From Paenibacillus sp. JJ-100 (lineage in GTDB: Bacteria > Bacillota > Bacilli > Paenibacillales > Paenibacillaceae), in the NCBI RefSeq assembly GCF_948329825.1, contig NZ_CAOJCM010000001.1, positions 248,001-312,000 of the forward strand: a stretch of 64,000 nucleotides of DNA, in the 5' to 3' direction. Positions 20,834 through 28,904 of this stretch are shown one piece after another. A program made the translations under genes and the position numbers. Numbering within the stretch: the first letter of the stretch is position 1; the number at the start of each line of letters is the position of its first letter. Under the pieces are notes generated by a model. The model saw nothing but the letters and a program-made list of their open reading frames with translations. It did not search any database and was not told the DNA's origin.

Positions 20834-21970
20834 ATGACCATGCTAAACTCAGGATCGGTGCAACCGATGCCTTTATCGCCAACCAATGATCCGTGGGATC
20901 CGATTGGCTCTCTGCGTACATATGGCCGGCATGTGCTGACCAGTGTAGAAATGACAGTGACACATCTCTGCAATATGCGGTGTGAACACTGTGCCGTAGG
21001 GGATATGCTTACCATGCAAGAGGCGCCAGCTATTCCACTCTCATTGATGTTAAAACGCCTGGATGAAGTCGAGCACTTACAGACCATTAGTCTGACAGGC
21101 GGCGAACCTAGTTTCAGCCAGAAAACGGTGGACGAGATGATTATTCCTCTACTCAAATATGCCAAAGAACGGGGAATACGCTCGCAGATCAATTCTAATC
21201 TTACGTTGGATATTAGTCGATACGAGAAGTTGCTTCCCTATCTCGATGTAATGCACATCTCCTTCAACTATTTGAACGCGGATGATTTTCATCAGGTTGG
21301 GTTCGCTAATAGCGGTAGACCGGTGAAACGTGAAGTTGCCGTGAAAATGTATGAAAAAATGATTGAAAACTCTCGTAAGCTGAGTGAAGCAGGGATGTTT
21401 ATTTCTGCTGAGACGATGATTAACTATCGTACACATGACAAGCTTGAAGGTATTCATCAATTAATCCGGGAGATGGGATGCGTTCGGCACGAGGTACATC
21501 CGATGTATAATTCTAACTTTGCATCCTCTCTGCCTGTGCTGTCGCTGGATCACATGAGAACGGCCATACATCAATTGCTCGATGTGCGTGACAAAGAGAT
21601 GTGGATGCTCTTCGGAACGTTACCATTCTTCGCGTGCAGTGCAGCCGAGCAGGATCGTGAACTGATTAACCGGCTATATAGTGAACCTAATGTGACCGTC
21701 CGCAACGATCCGGATGGACGCAACCGGGTTAATGTTAACATGTTTACCGGGAACGTATACGTGACCGATTTTGCTGATATCCCTGCATTTGGGAATATTC
21801 ACGATCGGAAATTAGACGATGTATTCCACGAATGGTCGGCGGAGCATCCGCTCAATCAGACGGTCAATTGCCATTGTGATGCAGCATCATGTTGCGGACC
21901 GAACCTGCTTGTAGCCGACATGTATTATAAAGGTGTGGACTTCAAATCGAGAAGAGCCATTACACGTTAA
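20834..21970 (+). CDS. yfkAB: radical SAM protein with CxCxxxxC tail, YfkAB family
   Basis: A 378-residue radical SAM enzyme. The 4Fe-4S/SAM motif is CNMRCEHC near residues 47-54, followed by the SAM-binding SLTGGEPSFS. The C-terminus has the distinctive NCHCDAASCCGPN cluster (the CxCxxxxC motif), which may bind an auxiliary cluster. The substrate is unknown. In B. subtilis the gene was once split into yfkA and yfkB; here it is one full-length frame. It stands alone, 217 bp after the HD-GYP gene; a TATGAT-type -10 at about 20743 may drive it. Confidence 0.9.
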   Translation: MTMLNSGSVQPMPLSPTNDPWDPIGSLRTYGRHVLTSVEMTVTHLCNMRCEHCAVGDMLTMQEAPAIPLSLMLKRLDEVEHLQTISLTGGEPSFSQKTVDEMIIPLLKYAKERGIRSQINSNLTLDISRYEKLLPYLDVMHISFNYLNADDFHQVGFANSGRPVKREVAVKMYEKMIENSRKLSEAGMFISAETMINYRTHDKLEGIHQLIREMGCVRHEVHPMYNSNFASSLPVLSLDHMRTAIHQLLDVRDKEMWMLFGTLPFFACSAAEQDRELINRLYSEPNVTVRNDPDGRNRVNVNMFTGNVYVTDFADIPAFGNIHDRKLDDVFHEWSAEHPLNQTVNCHCDAASCCGPNLLVADMYYKGVDFKSRRAITR

Positions 21971-22014
21971 TATTCCCGAGCTTTCTGAAATAGACAGAGA
22001 AAGGGAGTTGCATC

Positions 22015-23361
22015 TTGGACATTCATACCGAATTTCATCTTGGACAGCTTGTATTTAATCTGGTCTGTGTCTTTTTACTCGTATTTTTGAATGGCGTATT
22101 TGTGGCAGCGGAGTTCTCTCTTGTCAAAGTAAGACAGACACGCCTAACACAATTGCAGAGTGAAGGAAACCGTCTAGCTGGTTATGCGTTGAAGGTGAAC
22201 GGTAAACTGGATGCTTATCTGTCGGCAACGCAGTTTGGAATTACGTTGACTTCCCTAGGGTTAGGTTGGTTAGGTGAGCCGGCGATCTCCAAACTACTTG
22301 TGGAACCGCTGATGTTCAAGCTGGGCGTTGCAGATACAGCTCTGATTACAACCGTATCTGTAATTATTGGTTTTTGTATTATAACGTTTCTGCACATCGT
22401 ACTCGGTGAACTGGCTCCCAAATCCCTGGCCATTCAAAAAACAGATGGTGTAGCACTGTTTCTATCCGCACCGTTACTGTTGTTTTATAAAGTCTTTTTT
22501 CCGTTCATCTGGGTTCTTAACGCATCGGCCAATGCTTTGTTGCGTCTGGCTGGTATCAAACCAGCTAGTGAGAGTGAAGCCCATTCGGAAGATGAGCTTC
22601 GAATTCTGATGAAACAGAGTGCCAAGAGCGGGGTCATCGACAAAGATGAGATCACGCTGATGGATAATATCTTTGATTTCTCCGACATGTTGGCTCGCGA
22701 GGTCATGCTGCCTCGAACGGATATGGATTGTTTATACACCCATCTGTCGCTGGAAGAAAATTTAAAGATCATCAATGAAACGAAACACTCCCGATACCCA
22801 GTAGCTATGGAGGATAAGGATGAAATCATTGGTTTTATCCATATTGCCGATCTGTTGCTGGCGGAACCGGAGCATCAGCAGGATCTAGCTTCATTAGTGC
22901 GCCCCATTCTGAACGTACCGGAATCGATGGAGATTAGCCATGTGTTGCGCCTAATGCAGAAGAAACATGCACAGATGACTCTTGTAGTCGATGAATATGG
23001 AGGTACTGCAGGTCTGTTGACAATTGAAGTGATCTTGGAAGAGATCGTCGGAGATCTTTATGATGAGTTTGAGGATGAACGTCCGCATATGGAACGCATC
23101 GATGACGCTTTTTCGATTGATGGACGCTCGTTGATTGAAGAAGTTCACGAATGGACCGGAGCTGTTATTGAGGACGAAGAAGTAGACACGATAGGCGGTT
23201 GGCTTTTTAAGGAATTGGAAGGCAGTCCGACTGTAGGCAAAACACGTGAAGCGAATGGTTATGTGTTTGAAGTGGAGGAATCCACACGATTACGAATCAA
23301 CCGGGTTAAAGTGTATAAGAAAGATAAAGAACAAGATGTCGATTCAGAAGAGGGACAGTGA
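22015..23361 (+). CDS. CNNM/CBS-domain membrane protein (hemolysin C-like, Mg/Co transport family)
   Basis: A 448-residue protein. Residues 1-190 are the CNNM domain: three to four membrane helices with LNGVFVAAEFSLVKVRQTRL and FLHIVLGELAPKSLAI. Two CBS domains follow (about 210-330, beginning REVMLPRTDMDCL), then the C-terminal CorC_HlyC domain (FSIDGRSLIEEVHEWTGA). B. subtilis MpfA of this family exports Mg2+. The start TTG 22015 has AAAGGGAG upstream. It is 44 bp after yfkAB with no terminator and is possibly co-transcribed with it. Confidence 0.9.
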   Translation: MDIHTEFHLGQLVFNLVCVFLLVFLNGVFVAAEFSLVKVRQTRLTQLQSEGNRLAGYALKVNGKLDAYLSATQFGITLTSLGLGWLGEPAISKLLVEPLMFKLGVADTALITTVSVIIGFCIITFLHIVLGELAPKSLAIQKTDGVALFLSAPLLLFYKVFFPFIWVLNASANALLRLAGIKPASESEAHSEDELRILMKQSAKSGVIDKDEITLMDNIFDFSDMLAREVMLPRTDMDCLYTHLSLEENLKIINETKHSRYPVAMEDKDEIIGFIHIADLLLAEPEHQQDLASLVRPILNVPESMEISHVLRLMQKKHAQMTLVVDEYGGTAGLLTIEVILEEIVGDLYDEFEDERPHMERIDDAFSIDGRSLIEEVHEWTGAVIEDEEVDTIGGWLFKELEGSPTVGKTREANGYVFEVEESTRLRINRVKVYKKDKEQDVDSEEGQ

Positions 23362-23431
23362 GCTGTAGTTTCTTCTGGATGATCGATCTAATACAGGAAT
23401 TAAGCAAGATCTTTGGAAGCCGTGCTCCGTC

Positions 23432-23453
23432 ACCTTTCAAAGGTCTTTTTTTG
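23432..23453 (+). terminator. weak terminator-like site after the CNNM gene
   Basis: A short palindrome ACCTTTCAAAGGT followed by seven T. The stem is weak. Confidence 0.35.
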
Positions 23454-23636
23454 CTGTTTTGAATGAATAATATTCAAAGTTAGATGTCAAAGTTTCTTGT
23501 TCGGGTTTCTGTAAAAAAGGGATGATCTCGCTCAACCCGACATATGGTTATAAGGACAGGAAATGATGGGGTTGTCATGTATGACATGAAGGAATGCCAG
23601 AAAGAGTATGATTACACGATAAAGGAGGCGCTTCGA

Positions 23637-23894
23637 TTGAAAGACCCTCAGGTTCGGGCTTATTTTCCTTTTGTAGGTCCATTTGATCCATGTAAACCTA
23701 TAGGTATCCGTACGTATCTCGTTCCACCGCAATTATTTATTCCTTTTCAGCCGATGGGGTGGCCCCAATTCAGCCCGGCTGAAGCGTTAAGACTCGGCAC
23801 ATTGTGGCCAGCATTATACAGTCCATATGTCTCGAAAAAAACGAAGGAAAGGGCGGTGGAGAAGGATGGAGAAGGAACAGCCGAAAGTTTGTGA
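23637..23894 (+). CDS. cotJA: spore coat-associated protein CotJA
   Basis: Small spore coat polypeptide, first gene of cotJABC, made in the mother cell. The family signature PPQLFIPFQPMGWPQFSPAEALRLGTLWPALYSPY occupies residues about 31-65. ATG codons at 23544 and 23580 open the frame earlier, but AAAGGAGG ends eight bases before the in-frame TTG at 23637, which gives 85 residues, close to the 82 of B. subtilis CotJA. I therefore place the start at TTG. The 3' end overlaps cotJB by 29 bp. No clear sigma-E promoter was recognised; a 14-bp dyad TGTCATGTATGACA (23573-23586) lies just upstream. Confidence 0.88.
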   Translation: MKDPQVRAYFPFVGPFDPCKPIGIRTYLVPPQLFIPFQPMGWPQFSPAEALRLGTLWPALYSPYVSKKTKERAVEKDGEGTAESL

Positions 23895-24141
23895 TGCCCA
23901 ATATTACGAAATGCTGGAAGAGCTGCAGGCGCTGGATTTTGTCTTAGTTGAGCTGAATCTGTATCTCGATACTCATCCTGGTGATTTTCAGGCCATCGAG
24001 CAGTATAACAAATTCAGTCAGGAACGTATGCGTGTTGCACATGAGTTTCAACAATTATACGGCCCGTTAATGAACTTTGGCCATGCGTTCTCCAAGTATC
24101 CATGGGAATGGTCCCAGACCCCTTGGCCTTGGCAAGTATAA
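23866..24141 (+). CDS. cotJB: spore coat protein CotJB
   Basis: A 91-residue coat polypeptide matching CotJB: YYEMLEELQALDFVLVELNLYLDTHPGD near the start, then AIEQYNKFSQERMRVAHEFQQLYGPL. The ending, WEWSQTPWPWQV, is typical of the family. ATG 23866 follows GGTGGAGAAGG and lies inside the end of cotJA in another frame, so the pair is translationally coupled. CotJA, CotJB and CotJC form an inner-coat assembly; CotJC follows after 22 bp. Confidence 0.92.
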   Translation: MEKEQPKVCDAQYYEMLEELQALDFVLVELNLYLDTHPGDFQAIEQYNKFSQERMRVAHEFQQLYGPLMNFGHAFSKYPWEWSQTPWPWQV

Positions 24142-24163
24142 AATTGAAGGAGGCTTCCTGTAC

Positions 24164-24733
24164 ATGTGGGTATATGAAAAAAAATTGCAATATCCGGTTC
24201 GAGTGAGTAAATGTGATCCTCATATGGCAAAGCTTCTGATGGAACAGTATGGTGGTGCCGATGGAGAGCTCGCAGCAGCCCTTCGGTATCTGAATCAGCG
24301 TTATACCATTCCCGATAAAATCATCGGTCTGCTGAATGATATCGCGACGGAGGAGTTCGCACACTTAGAGATGATTGCAACGATGATCTACAAACTCACA
24401 AAGGATGCGACGATAGAACAGCTGGAGCAAGCGGGGCTGGATGCTCATTATGCAGCACATGACAAGGCACTATTTTACAATAACGCTGCTGGGGTACCTT
24501 TCACTGCTACCTACATACAGGCCAAAGGCGACCCAATTGCGGATCTGTACGAGGATATCGCAGCCGAAGAGAAGGCTCGAGCGACATATCAATGGTTAAT
24601 TGATCTGACAGATGATGTGGACTTGCAGGATAGTCTGAAATTTTTGCGAGAACGGGAGATTGTGCACTCGCTTCGGTTCCGGGAGGCGGTCGAGATTCTG
24701 AAGGATGATCGAGAGACCAAAAAAATATATTAA
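24164..24733 (+). CDS. cotJC: spore coat protein CotJC, manganese-catalase family
   Basis: A 189-residue member of the non-heme manganese catalase family found in the spore coat. The N-terminus MWVYEKKLQYPVRVSKCDPHMAKLLMEQYGG is diagnostic. The di-metal four-helix bundle is visible as EEFAHLEMIATMI near residue 64 and AAEEKARATYQWL near 140, with EREIVHSLRF supplying further ligands. ATG 24164 follows AAGGAGG, and the length equals B. subtilis CotJC. It is the last gene of cotJABC and is followed by a terminator. Confidence 0.95.
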   Translation: MWVYEKKLQYPVRVSKCDPHMAKLLMEQYGGADGELAAALRYLNQRYTIPDKIIGLLNDIATEEFAHLEMIATMIYKLTKDATIEQLEQAGLDAHYAAHDKALFYNNAAGVPFTATYIQAKGDPIADLYEDIAAEEKARATYQWLIDLTDDVDLQDSLKFLREREIVHSLRFREAVEILKDDRETKKIY

Positions 24734-24774
24734 AGCAGAAGTCACATGAATAGATTAAGATAAGAAGAGATCAC

Positions 24775-24798
24775 AGCAGTCCGCAAGGGCTGCTTTTT
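24775..24798 (+). terminator. terminator of cotJABC
   Basis: AGCAGTCC, loop GCAA, GGGCTGCT (one G-U pair), then five T. Confidence 0.85.
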
Positions 24799-24929
24799 CT
24801 GTTAGGGCAATATGGCCAAAACGAATTCAATTAAAAAAGGACGAGTGATAGAGGTGTTGTCCTCCAATCGTCCTTTGAATGAATAATAAATGCATTATAA
24901 ATAAATGCTTGTGCTTAGAACTTGTACTA

Positions 24930-25922
24930 CTAGTACTCAACGATCATGGCAACATTTTGCCACCCGGCGCCTACAGTCCAGAACAACACCTTGTCACCGC
25001 GCTGAATCTGACCGGAATGAATCGCTCGATGCAATGCAATAAAAGGACTGCTTGTAGACGTATAACCGAATTCATCTCCAATATAGACGGCAATGTCATC
25101 ATGGATGCCAATATTATCGGATACTGCACGGATGTTGGCGATAGACAATTGTGAGAAACAGGCAGCCTTGATCTCATCTGGCCTGATTTCATTTCGTGTC
25201 AGCAAAGTTCGAATAGACTCTGAAGCAGCGTCGACACAGATTGAATCGTCAAACGGAGTGAATTTCACATGAAAAGCTCCTGCATCTACACCGGTGCTTC
25301 CCAGCTTGGCCAGCCCTTCCGCAGGAAATAGGGAATTTTGATACACACAGGGATCCGTCTGATAGATGGAATCGATAAAACCGATGGCATGCTCATCTCG
25401 CTCGACAATAACGGCCGCGGCTGCATCTCCAAAACAGGCGAAATATACAGGATCATCCGGACTGGCGTGAGGGGCGATATAATCGGAACCGATAATCAAA
25501 GCCCGCCTGATCCTTGGATTACCAAGCATCTGACGACTGACCTGTTCAAAAGCTGCGGTCATGCCTGCACAGTTGGCGTTACTATCAATACAGATGGTGT
25601 GAGATGCACCGCTGATTAGCTGATGAATCATCAAGGAATTCGTAGGGAAAAGATACTCCGGTGTTTGGCTTGCATAGGCAATCAAGTCGATATCTTGACC
25701 GGTGAGTCCGGTTTTAGCCAGCAGATTTCGAGTAGCCGCGAAGGCCATCGTTAGTGAGTTCTCGTCATCCTGCTGAATTTGGTAGCGGGAATCACGGCCA
25801 AGTGCTTTCAACAAACCACGAATATCCACCCCTCTTGCATCAAAATGGTTAATATAAAATTCATTGTGTACTTTGGTTTCAGGGTGATATATATCAATAT
25901 CTACAATCCGAATTCCAGCCAT
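24930..25922 (-). CDS. ketoacyl-ACP synthase III (FabH)-like protein with altered catalytic triad
   Basis: A 330-residue thiolase-fold protein of the KASIII type. The acyl-binding cysteine is Cys118 in DSNANCAGM. CFGDAAAAVIVE near residue 163 and LFWTVGAGWQNVAMIVE at the end are family signatures. The usual catalytic His (HQAN) is replaced by SQLSIAN (257-263), and the Asn motif GNTSAA reads GYTSTS (286-291), so only the Cys of the Cys-His-Asn triad is conserved. Such divergence is seen in KASIII relatives that act as acyltransferases, not as fatty acid initiators. ATG 25922 follows GAGGAGGATGAGG. It is the last gene of a four-gene operon with ThDP, CMD and STAS-like genes; a biosynthetic role is inferred. 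Confidence 0.85.
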   Translation of the reverse strand: MAGIRIVDIDIYHPETKVHNEFYINHFDARGVDIRGLLKALGRDSRYQIQQDDENSLTMAFAATRNLLAKTGLTGQDIDLIAYASQTPEYLFPTNSLMIHQLISGASHTICIDSNANCAGMTAAFEQVSRQMLGNPRIRRALIIGSDYIAPHASPDDPVYFACFGDAAAAVIVERDEHAIGFIDSIYQTDPCVYQNSLFPAEGLAKLGSTGVDAGAFHVKFTPFDDSICVDAASESIRTLLTRNEIRPDEIKAACFSQLSIANIRAVSDNIGIHDDIAVYIGDEFGYTSTSSPFIALHRAIHSGQIQRGDKVLFWTVGAGWQNVAMIVEY

Positions 25923-25984
25923 CCTCATCCTCCTCATAAGTGGCAAAACAGACCTGAACCCAAAAAAATACGGATCCCTGCATA

Positions 25985-26335
25985 TTAAGCCGTAATGTTC
26001 GAAACAATCTGGAGATTGTCGAGCCCTACGGTTCGACCAAGTCTGGCAAGTTGCATTTTCAAAATTGTATTGTTATCGAGTATTAACACCACTTTTTTGA
26101 ATTCGCTCTTTTTTAACATAGCCAGACATCCCTCAAGGAGCGGTACAATTTCAGGGGCAGTGACATTCAGCTTTTTGCAGTCAATGTGCAGGTTGAACTC
26201 CTTGGTATTCATTGAAGCAATGGCATCCTGATATGCCGCGATTGAACGTAGACCATCCTCTTGAGAAAAGGAACCTGCCAACTCAATGTGAAGCACTTTG
26301 TTTGAAGCATCCGTTTTTAGATTGAATGTTCCCAT
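25985..26335 (-). CDS. STAS-like domain protein
   Basis: A 116-residue single-domain protein with the STAS (anti-sigma factor antagonist) pattern: beta strand VLHIELAGSF, FNLHIDCKKLNVTAPEIVPLLEGCLAML, then FKKVVLILDNN. The site normally holding the phosphorylatable Ser is Thr59. STAS proteins bind kinases, nucleotides or lipids, and here the partner is unknown. It lies 62 bp before the KASIII-like gene and 189 bp after the CMD gene on the same strand. The longer gap at 26336-26524 could hold an internal promoter, though none was identified. Its presence in a putative biosynthetic operon is unusual. Confidence 0.65.
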   Translation of the reverse strand: MGTFNLKTDASNKVLHIELAGSFSQEDGLRSIAAYQDAIASMNTKEFNLHIDCKKLNVTAPEIVPLLEGCLAMLKKSEFKKVVLILDNNTILKMQLARLGRTVGLDNLQIVSNITA

Positions 26336-26524
26336 TATGCACGCTCTCCCTTTGTAAAATGAATGAAAGCTATCCTCTATAGAGGTTGCGGTCCTTAGAC
26401 CCTCATCGAGGCGGGGAATCAGGCTGTATGAAACAGAAGGATGTTTTTACCCACAGTATAAAGGGGATAATGTAAAAATATCAATAAAAAGGTCGAATGA
26501 TGTATAAAAGTGCTGAACAAAGAA

Positions 26525-26893
26525 TTACTGGATTTCTTCCAGTGTAGCAAGCAATACATTAAATGCACTGATAATCCGCGGAGCCCCAACACAAGGTGCC
26601 AAGTGAAGCAGAATTCCCTTTATCTCTTCTACCGTAACGCCTACACTTAGAGCCATCGCATAGTGGACACCGAGTTGCTCGAATTGTCCTTGCGTAATCA
26701 ATGACGAAATAATAGCGACTTCTTTCCATTGATCCGTAATGGTAGTTCGCTGAAAAATATCCCCATAAGCCGTTCCCATAATAAACTCGGACAGCTCAGG
26801 AAAATGCTCTTTAATCGGTGCAAGTGCCTTCGCACCATACTCTCCAGAAAGATTGGCAAAACGCTCTAATCCTTGTGTTACTTGTTCAGTCAT
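26525..26893 (-). CDS. carboxymuconolactone decarboxylase (CMD/AhpD-like) family protein
   Basis: A 122-residue all-helical CMD-family protein: ELSEFIMGTAYGDIFQR near residue 35, DQWKEVAIISSLITQGQFEQLGVHYAMALSVGV at about 55-87 and HLAPCVGAPRIISAFNVLL near the end. The CxxC pair of AhpD peroxidase-type members is absent, so a decarboxylase or lactone/hydratase-like role fits better than a redox one. It ends 13 bp after the start of the preceding ThDP-enzyme gene's downstream spacer, so it is tightly linked to that gene. ATG 26893 follows AGGAGGCGCAAATT. Confidence 0.8.
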   Translation of the reverse strand: MTEQVTQGLERFANLSGEYGAKALAPIKEHFPELSEFIMGTAYGDIFQRTTITDQWKEVAIISSLITQGQFEQLGVHYAMALSVGVTVEEIKGILLHLAPCVGAPRIISAFNVLLATLEEIQ

Positions 26894-26905
26894 AATTTGC
26901 GCCTC

Positions 26906-28543
26906 CTAATCCAAATTGACAACCCGGTGAGCCGTTGGGGGAATCTCGTCCCGATCGGTCAGCAGCTCAATAACAGTGACTTGTTTTAGCTCCAAAGCGG
27001 TCTCTAACGAGGCAGAAAACTGTGATAGAGTCTCTGCGCGGAAGGCTGTAGCTCCTAAAGATTCAGCAAATTGAACAGCATCCATCGGCACTTCAAAGAG
27101 TGTACCATCGATGCGTCCAGTCGTTTTTTTCATCCCCTTCAGTGCCATGTCTAATTGCTTGTTATTTACAACGATAAAAATGACAGGTAGATCCTTGCAG
27201 ACGGCCGTATTGATTTCAGTGCCTAACATCATAAAACATCCGTCCCCGGTGATACATACAATCGTCTCCTCCGGTGAAGCGGCCTTGGCACCGATGGCCA
27301 TGCCGATGGCATTTCCCATGCAGGCAAAGTAGGCGTCAAATATGAAGCTGCCGGGTTTCTTCACTTTGTATCGCTGTACAGCATGGAAGCCATGACTGCC
27401 ATCGTCCACGAACAGCTTGTGGTTGTAAGGTAGCATGTCACTTAGTTGATCCAGCACAGAAGCGAGAGACAGATGCGGTAGATTCGGTAATGGAACTTCG
27501 TAATCTGACGGTTTAATGTCATCTCCAGTACTACATGCTGGAGTAGTAGGTATGCTACTTAGCAGATATTGTAAACTTTCTTTGATATCGCCTGTAATAT
27601 GTAAGGTCTGAGATTGAAGGATTTTACCTACGAATGTTGGATCGGTGTCGAATTGAATGAGCTGTGCCGGATGATTTTCTGGCTTAAGATTACATAACGT
27701 CATATCGCTCAGTCTGGAGCCGAGTACAACATACAGGTCACTCTGATTCAACATTTCGTCACCATGTGGGAAGCCACCTACGCCGCAAGGGCCGTGGTAC
27801 AGAGGATGATCCCATGCAATCGCTCCTTTGCCGCCAGGAGTTGTTATGACAGGAAGGTTTAACGTTTCAGCGAACTGTTGAAGTTCCTCATGTGCCCTCG
27901 AACGAGTTACCCCTTTGCCTGCAATAATCAAAGGATGCTGTGCTTGCTCAATTAGTGGCAGGATTCGATTCAGATTCGAAATGCTGAGTAATGACTCTGG
28001 TTTAGGAAGAACGATACGGCATTCGGGAAGCTGTTCTGTTTGCACGTCAAAAGGAAGACACAGGTGAACAGGCCCTTTGTTTGGGCCAAGCGCAATGGAA
28101 ATGGCATGATTCAGAAGGGTTCCAAAGTGATCACCACGCTCTACCAGTTTGCTGAACAGGGTGGCAGGTCGGAACATTTCGGCCAGATCAGCCAGATAAG
28201 AAGAAGAATCCTGACACTGAGGAACACCCAGTTCTTGAATCGATTGATGGCCGGTAAGAAATAAAACAGGGAGATTATTTGCTTTGGCATGAGCTGCTGC
28301 CGTGAGCAAATTGGTTCCCCCGGGACCGGAGGTGGCTAAGGCTACTCCCAAGCGGCCTGTCTGAAGTGCGTAGCCCGAGGCAGCAAAGCCGGAACTAGCT
28401 TCGTGGCGGCCTGGTATGAATTCCAGGCCGTAATCGACCATTTTCAGAAGAGCAGGACAGATTGATTTTCCGATAATTCCAAATACATGAGTGACACCCA
28501 GATTCCGCAGCGTTTCAGCTAGATAGTCCGCAACAGTTCTCAC
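26906..28543 (-). CDS. thiamine-diphosphate-dependent acetolactate synthase-like enzyme
   Basis: A 545-residue ThDP enzyme of the acetolactate synthase/oxo-acid decarboxylase superfamily. The PYR domain (1-165) has VFGIIGKS and the catalytic Glu48 in PGRHEASSGF, then ATSGPGGTN. The central domain covers about 190-320. The PP domain has the ThDP/Mg motif ITGDGCFMMLGTEINTA ending in VVNNKQLDM at about 427-465. No ilvN-like regulatory subunit or ilvC is nearby, so it is probably not the branched-chain enzyme. It could perform acyloin condensation or decarboxylation of a 2-oxo acid. The start GTG 28543 follows CGAGGTG. It heads an operon with CMD, STAS-like and KASIII-like genes. Confidence 0.87.
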   Translation of the reverse strand: MRTVADYLAETLRNLGVTHVFGIIGKSICPALLKMVDYGLEFIPGRHEASSGFAASGYALQTGRLGVALATSGPGGTNLLTAAAHAKANNLPVLFLTGHQSIQELGVPQCQDSSSYLADLAEMFRPATLFSKLVERGDHFGTLLNHAISIALGPNKGPVHLCLPFDVQTEQLPECRIVLPKPESLLSISNLNRILPLIEQAQHPLIIAGKGVTRSRAHEELQQFAETLNLPVITTPGGKGAIAWDHPLYHGPCGVGGFPHGDEMLNQSDLYVVLGSRLSDMTLCNLKPENHPAQLIQFDTDPTFVGKILQSQTLHITGDIKESLQYLLSSIPTTPACSTGDDIKPSDYEVPLPNLPHLSLASVLDQLSDMLPYNHKLFVDDGSHGFHAVQRYKVKKPGSFIFDAYFACMGNAIGMAIGAKAASPEETIVCITGDGCFMMLGTEINTAVCKDLPVIFIVVNNKQLDMALKGMKKTTGRIDGTLFEVPMDAVQFAESLGATAFRAETLSQFSASLETALELKQVTVIELLTDRDEIPPTAHRVVNLD

Positions 28544-28904
28544 ATGGACACCTCGTTTCGAGTATTGGGTTATTAGAACCAGGCGGATTATTCCGATTGT
28601 GTATGTTGGAACTTGTCTAAAGATGTAATAGGAATAATTCCTTGTTATTAGAAATCCTATCTTTTTTTGTGTTTTCTTGTCAACCGTATTCCTGAATCCA
28701 ATTTCCTGCGTCTTAGGTTGTGTGCATCCATGATTTATAAATCTGTTTGCATAAATGCGATCTCTATTCTATACCTAATTACCTACTTGCATTAACGCAA
28801 TAGTACAACAATGGAATGCTGCAATGACGGGATAATGTGATGCATGATGAGCGTAACAACCCACTGATTTCTGCTATACTGAAAATGGAATGGGAGGAAA
28901 TGTG
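28544..28904. other. divergent intergenic region (ThDP operon / oxidoreductase)
   Basis: AT-rich spacer with a candidate sigma-E promoter for the minus-strand operon (28598-28626). A loose inverted repeat (ATAGGAAT / AATCCTAT, about 28628-28662) lies upstream. No small gene was recognised. Confidence 0.4.
28598..28626 (-). promoter_or_regulatory. candidate sigma-E promoter of the ThDP-KASIII operon
   Basis: On the minus strand, ACATCTT (28626-28620; 5 of 7 to TCATATT), 14 bp, then CATACACA (28605-28598; 6 of 8 to CATACAAT). It lies 55 bp before the first gene's start. By-eye match. Confidence 0.35.
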
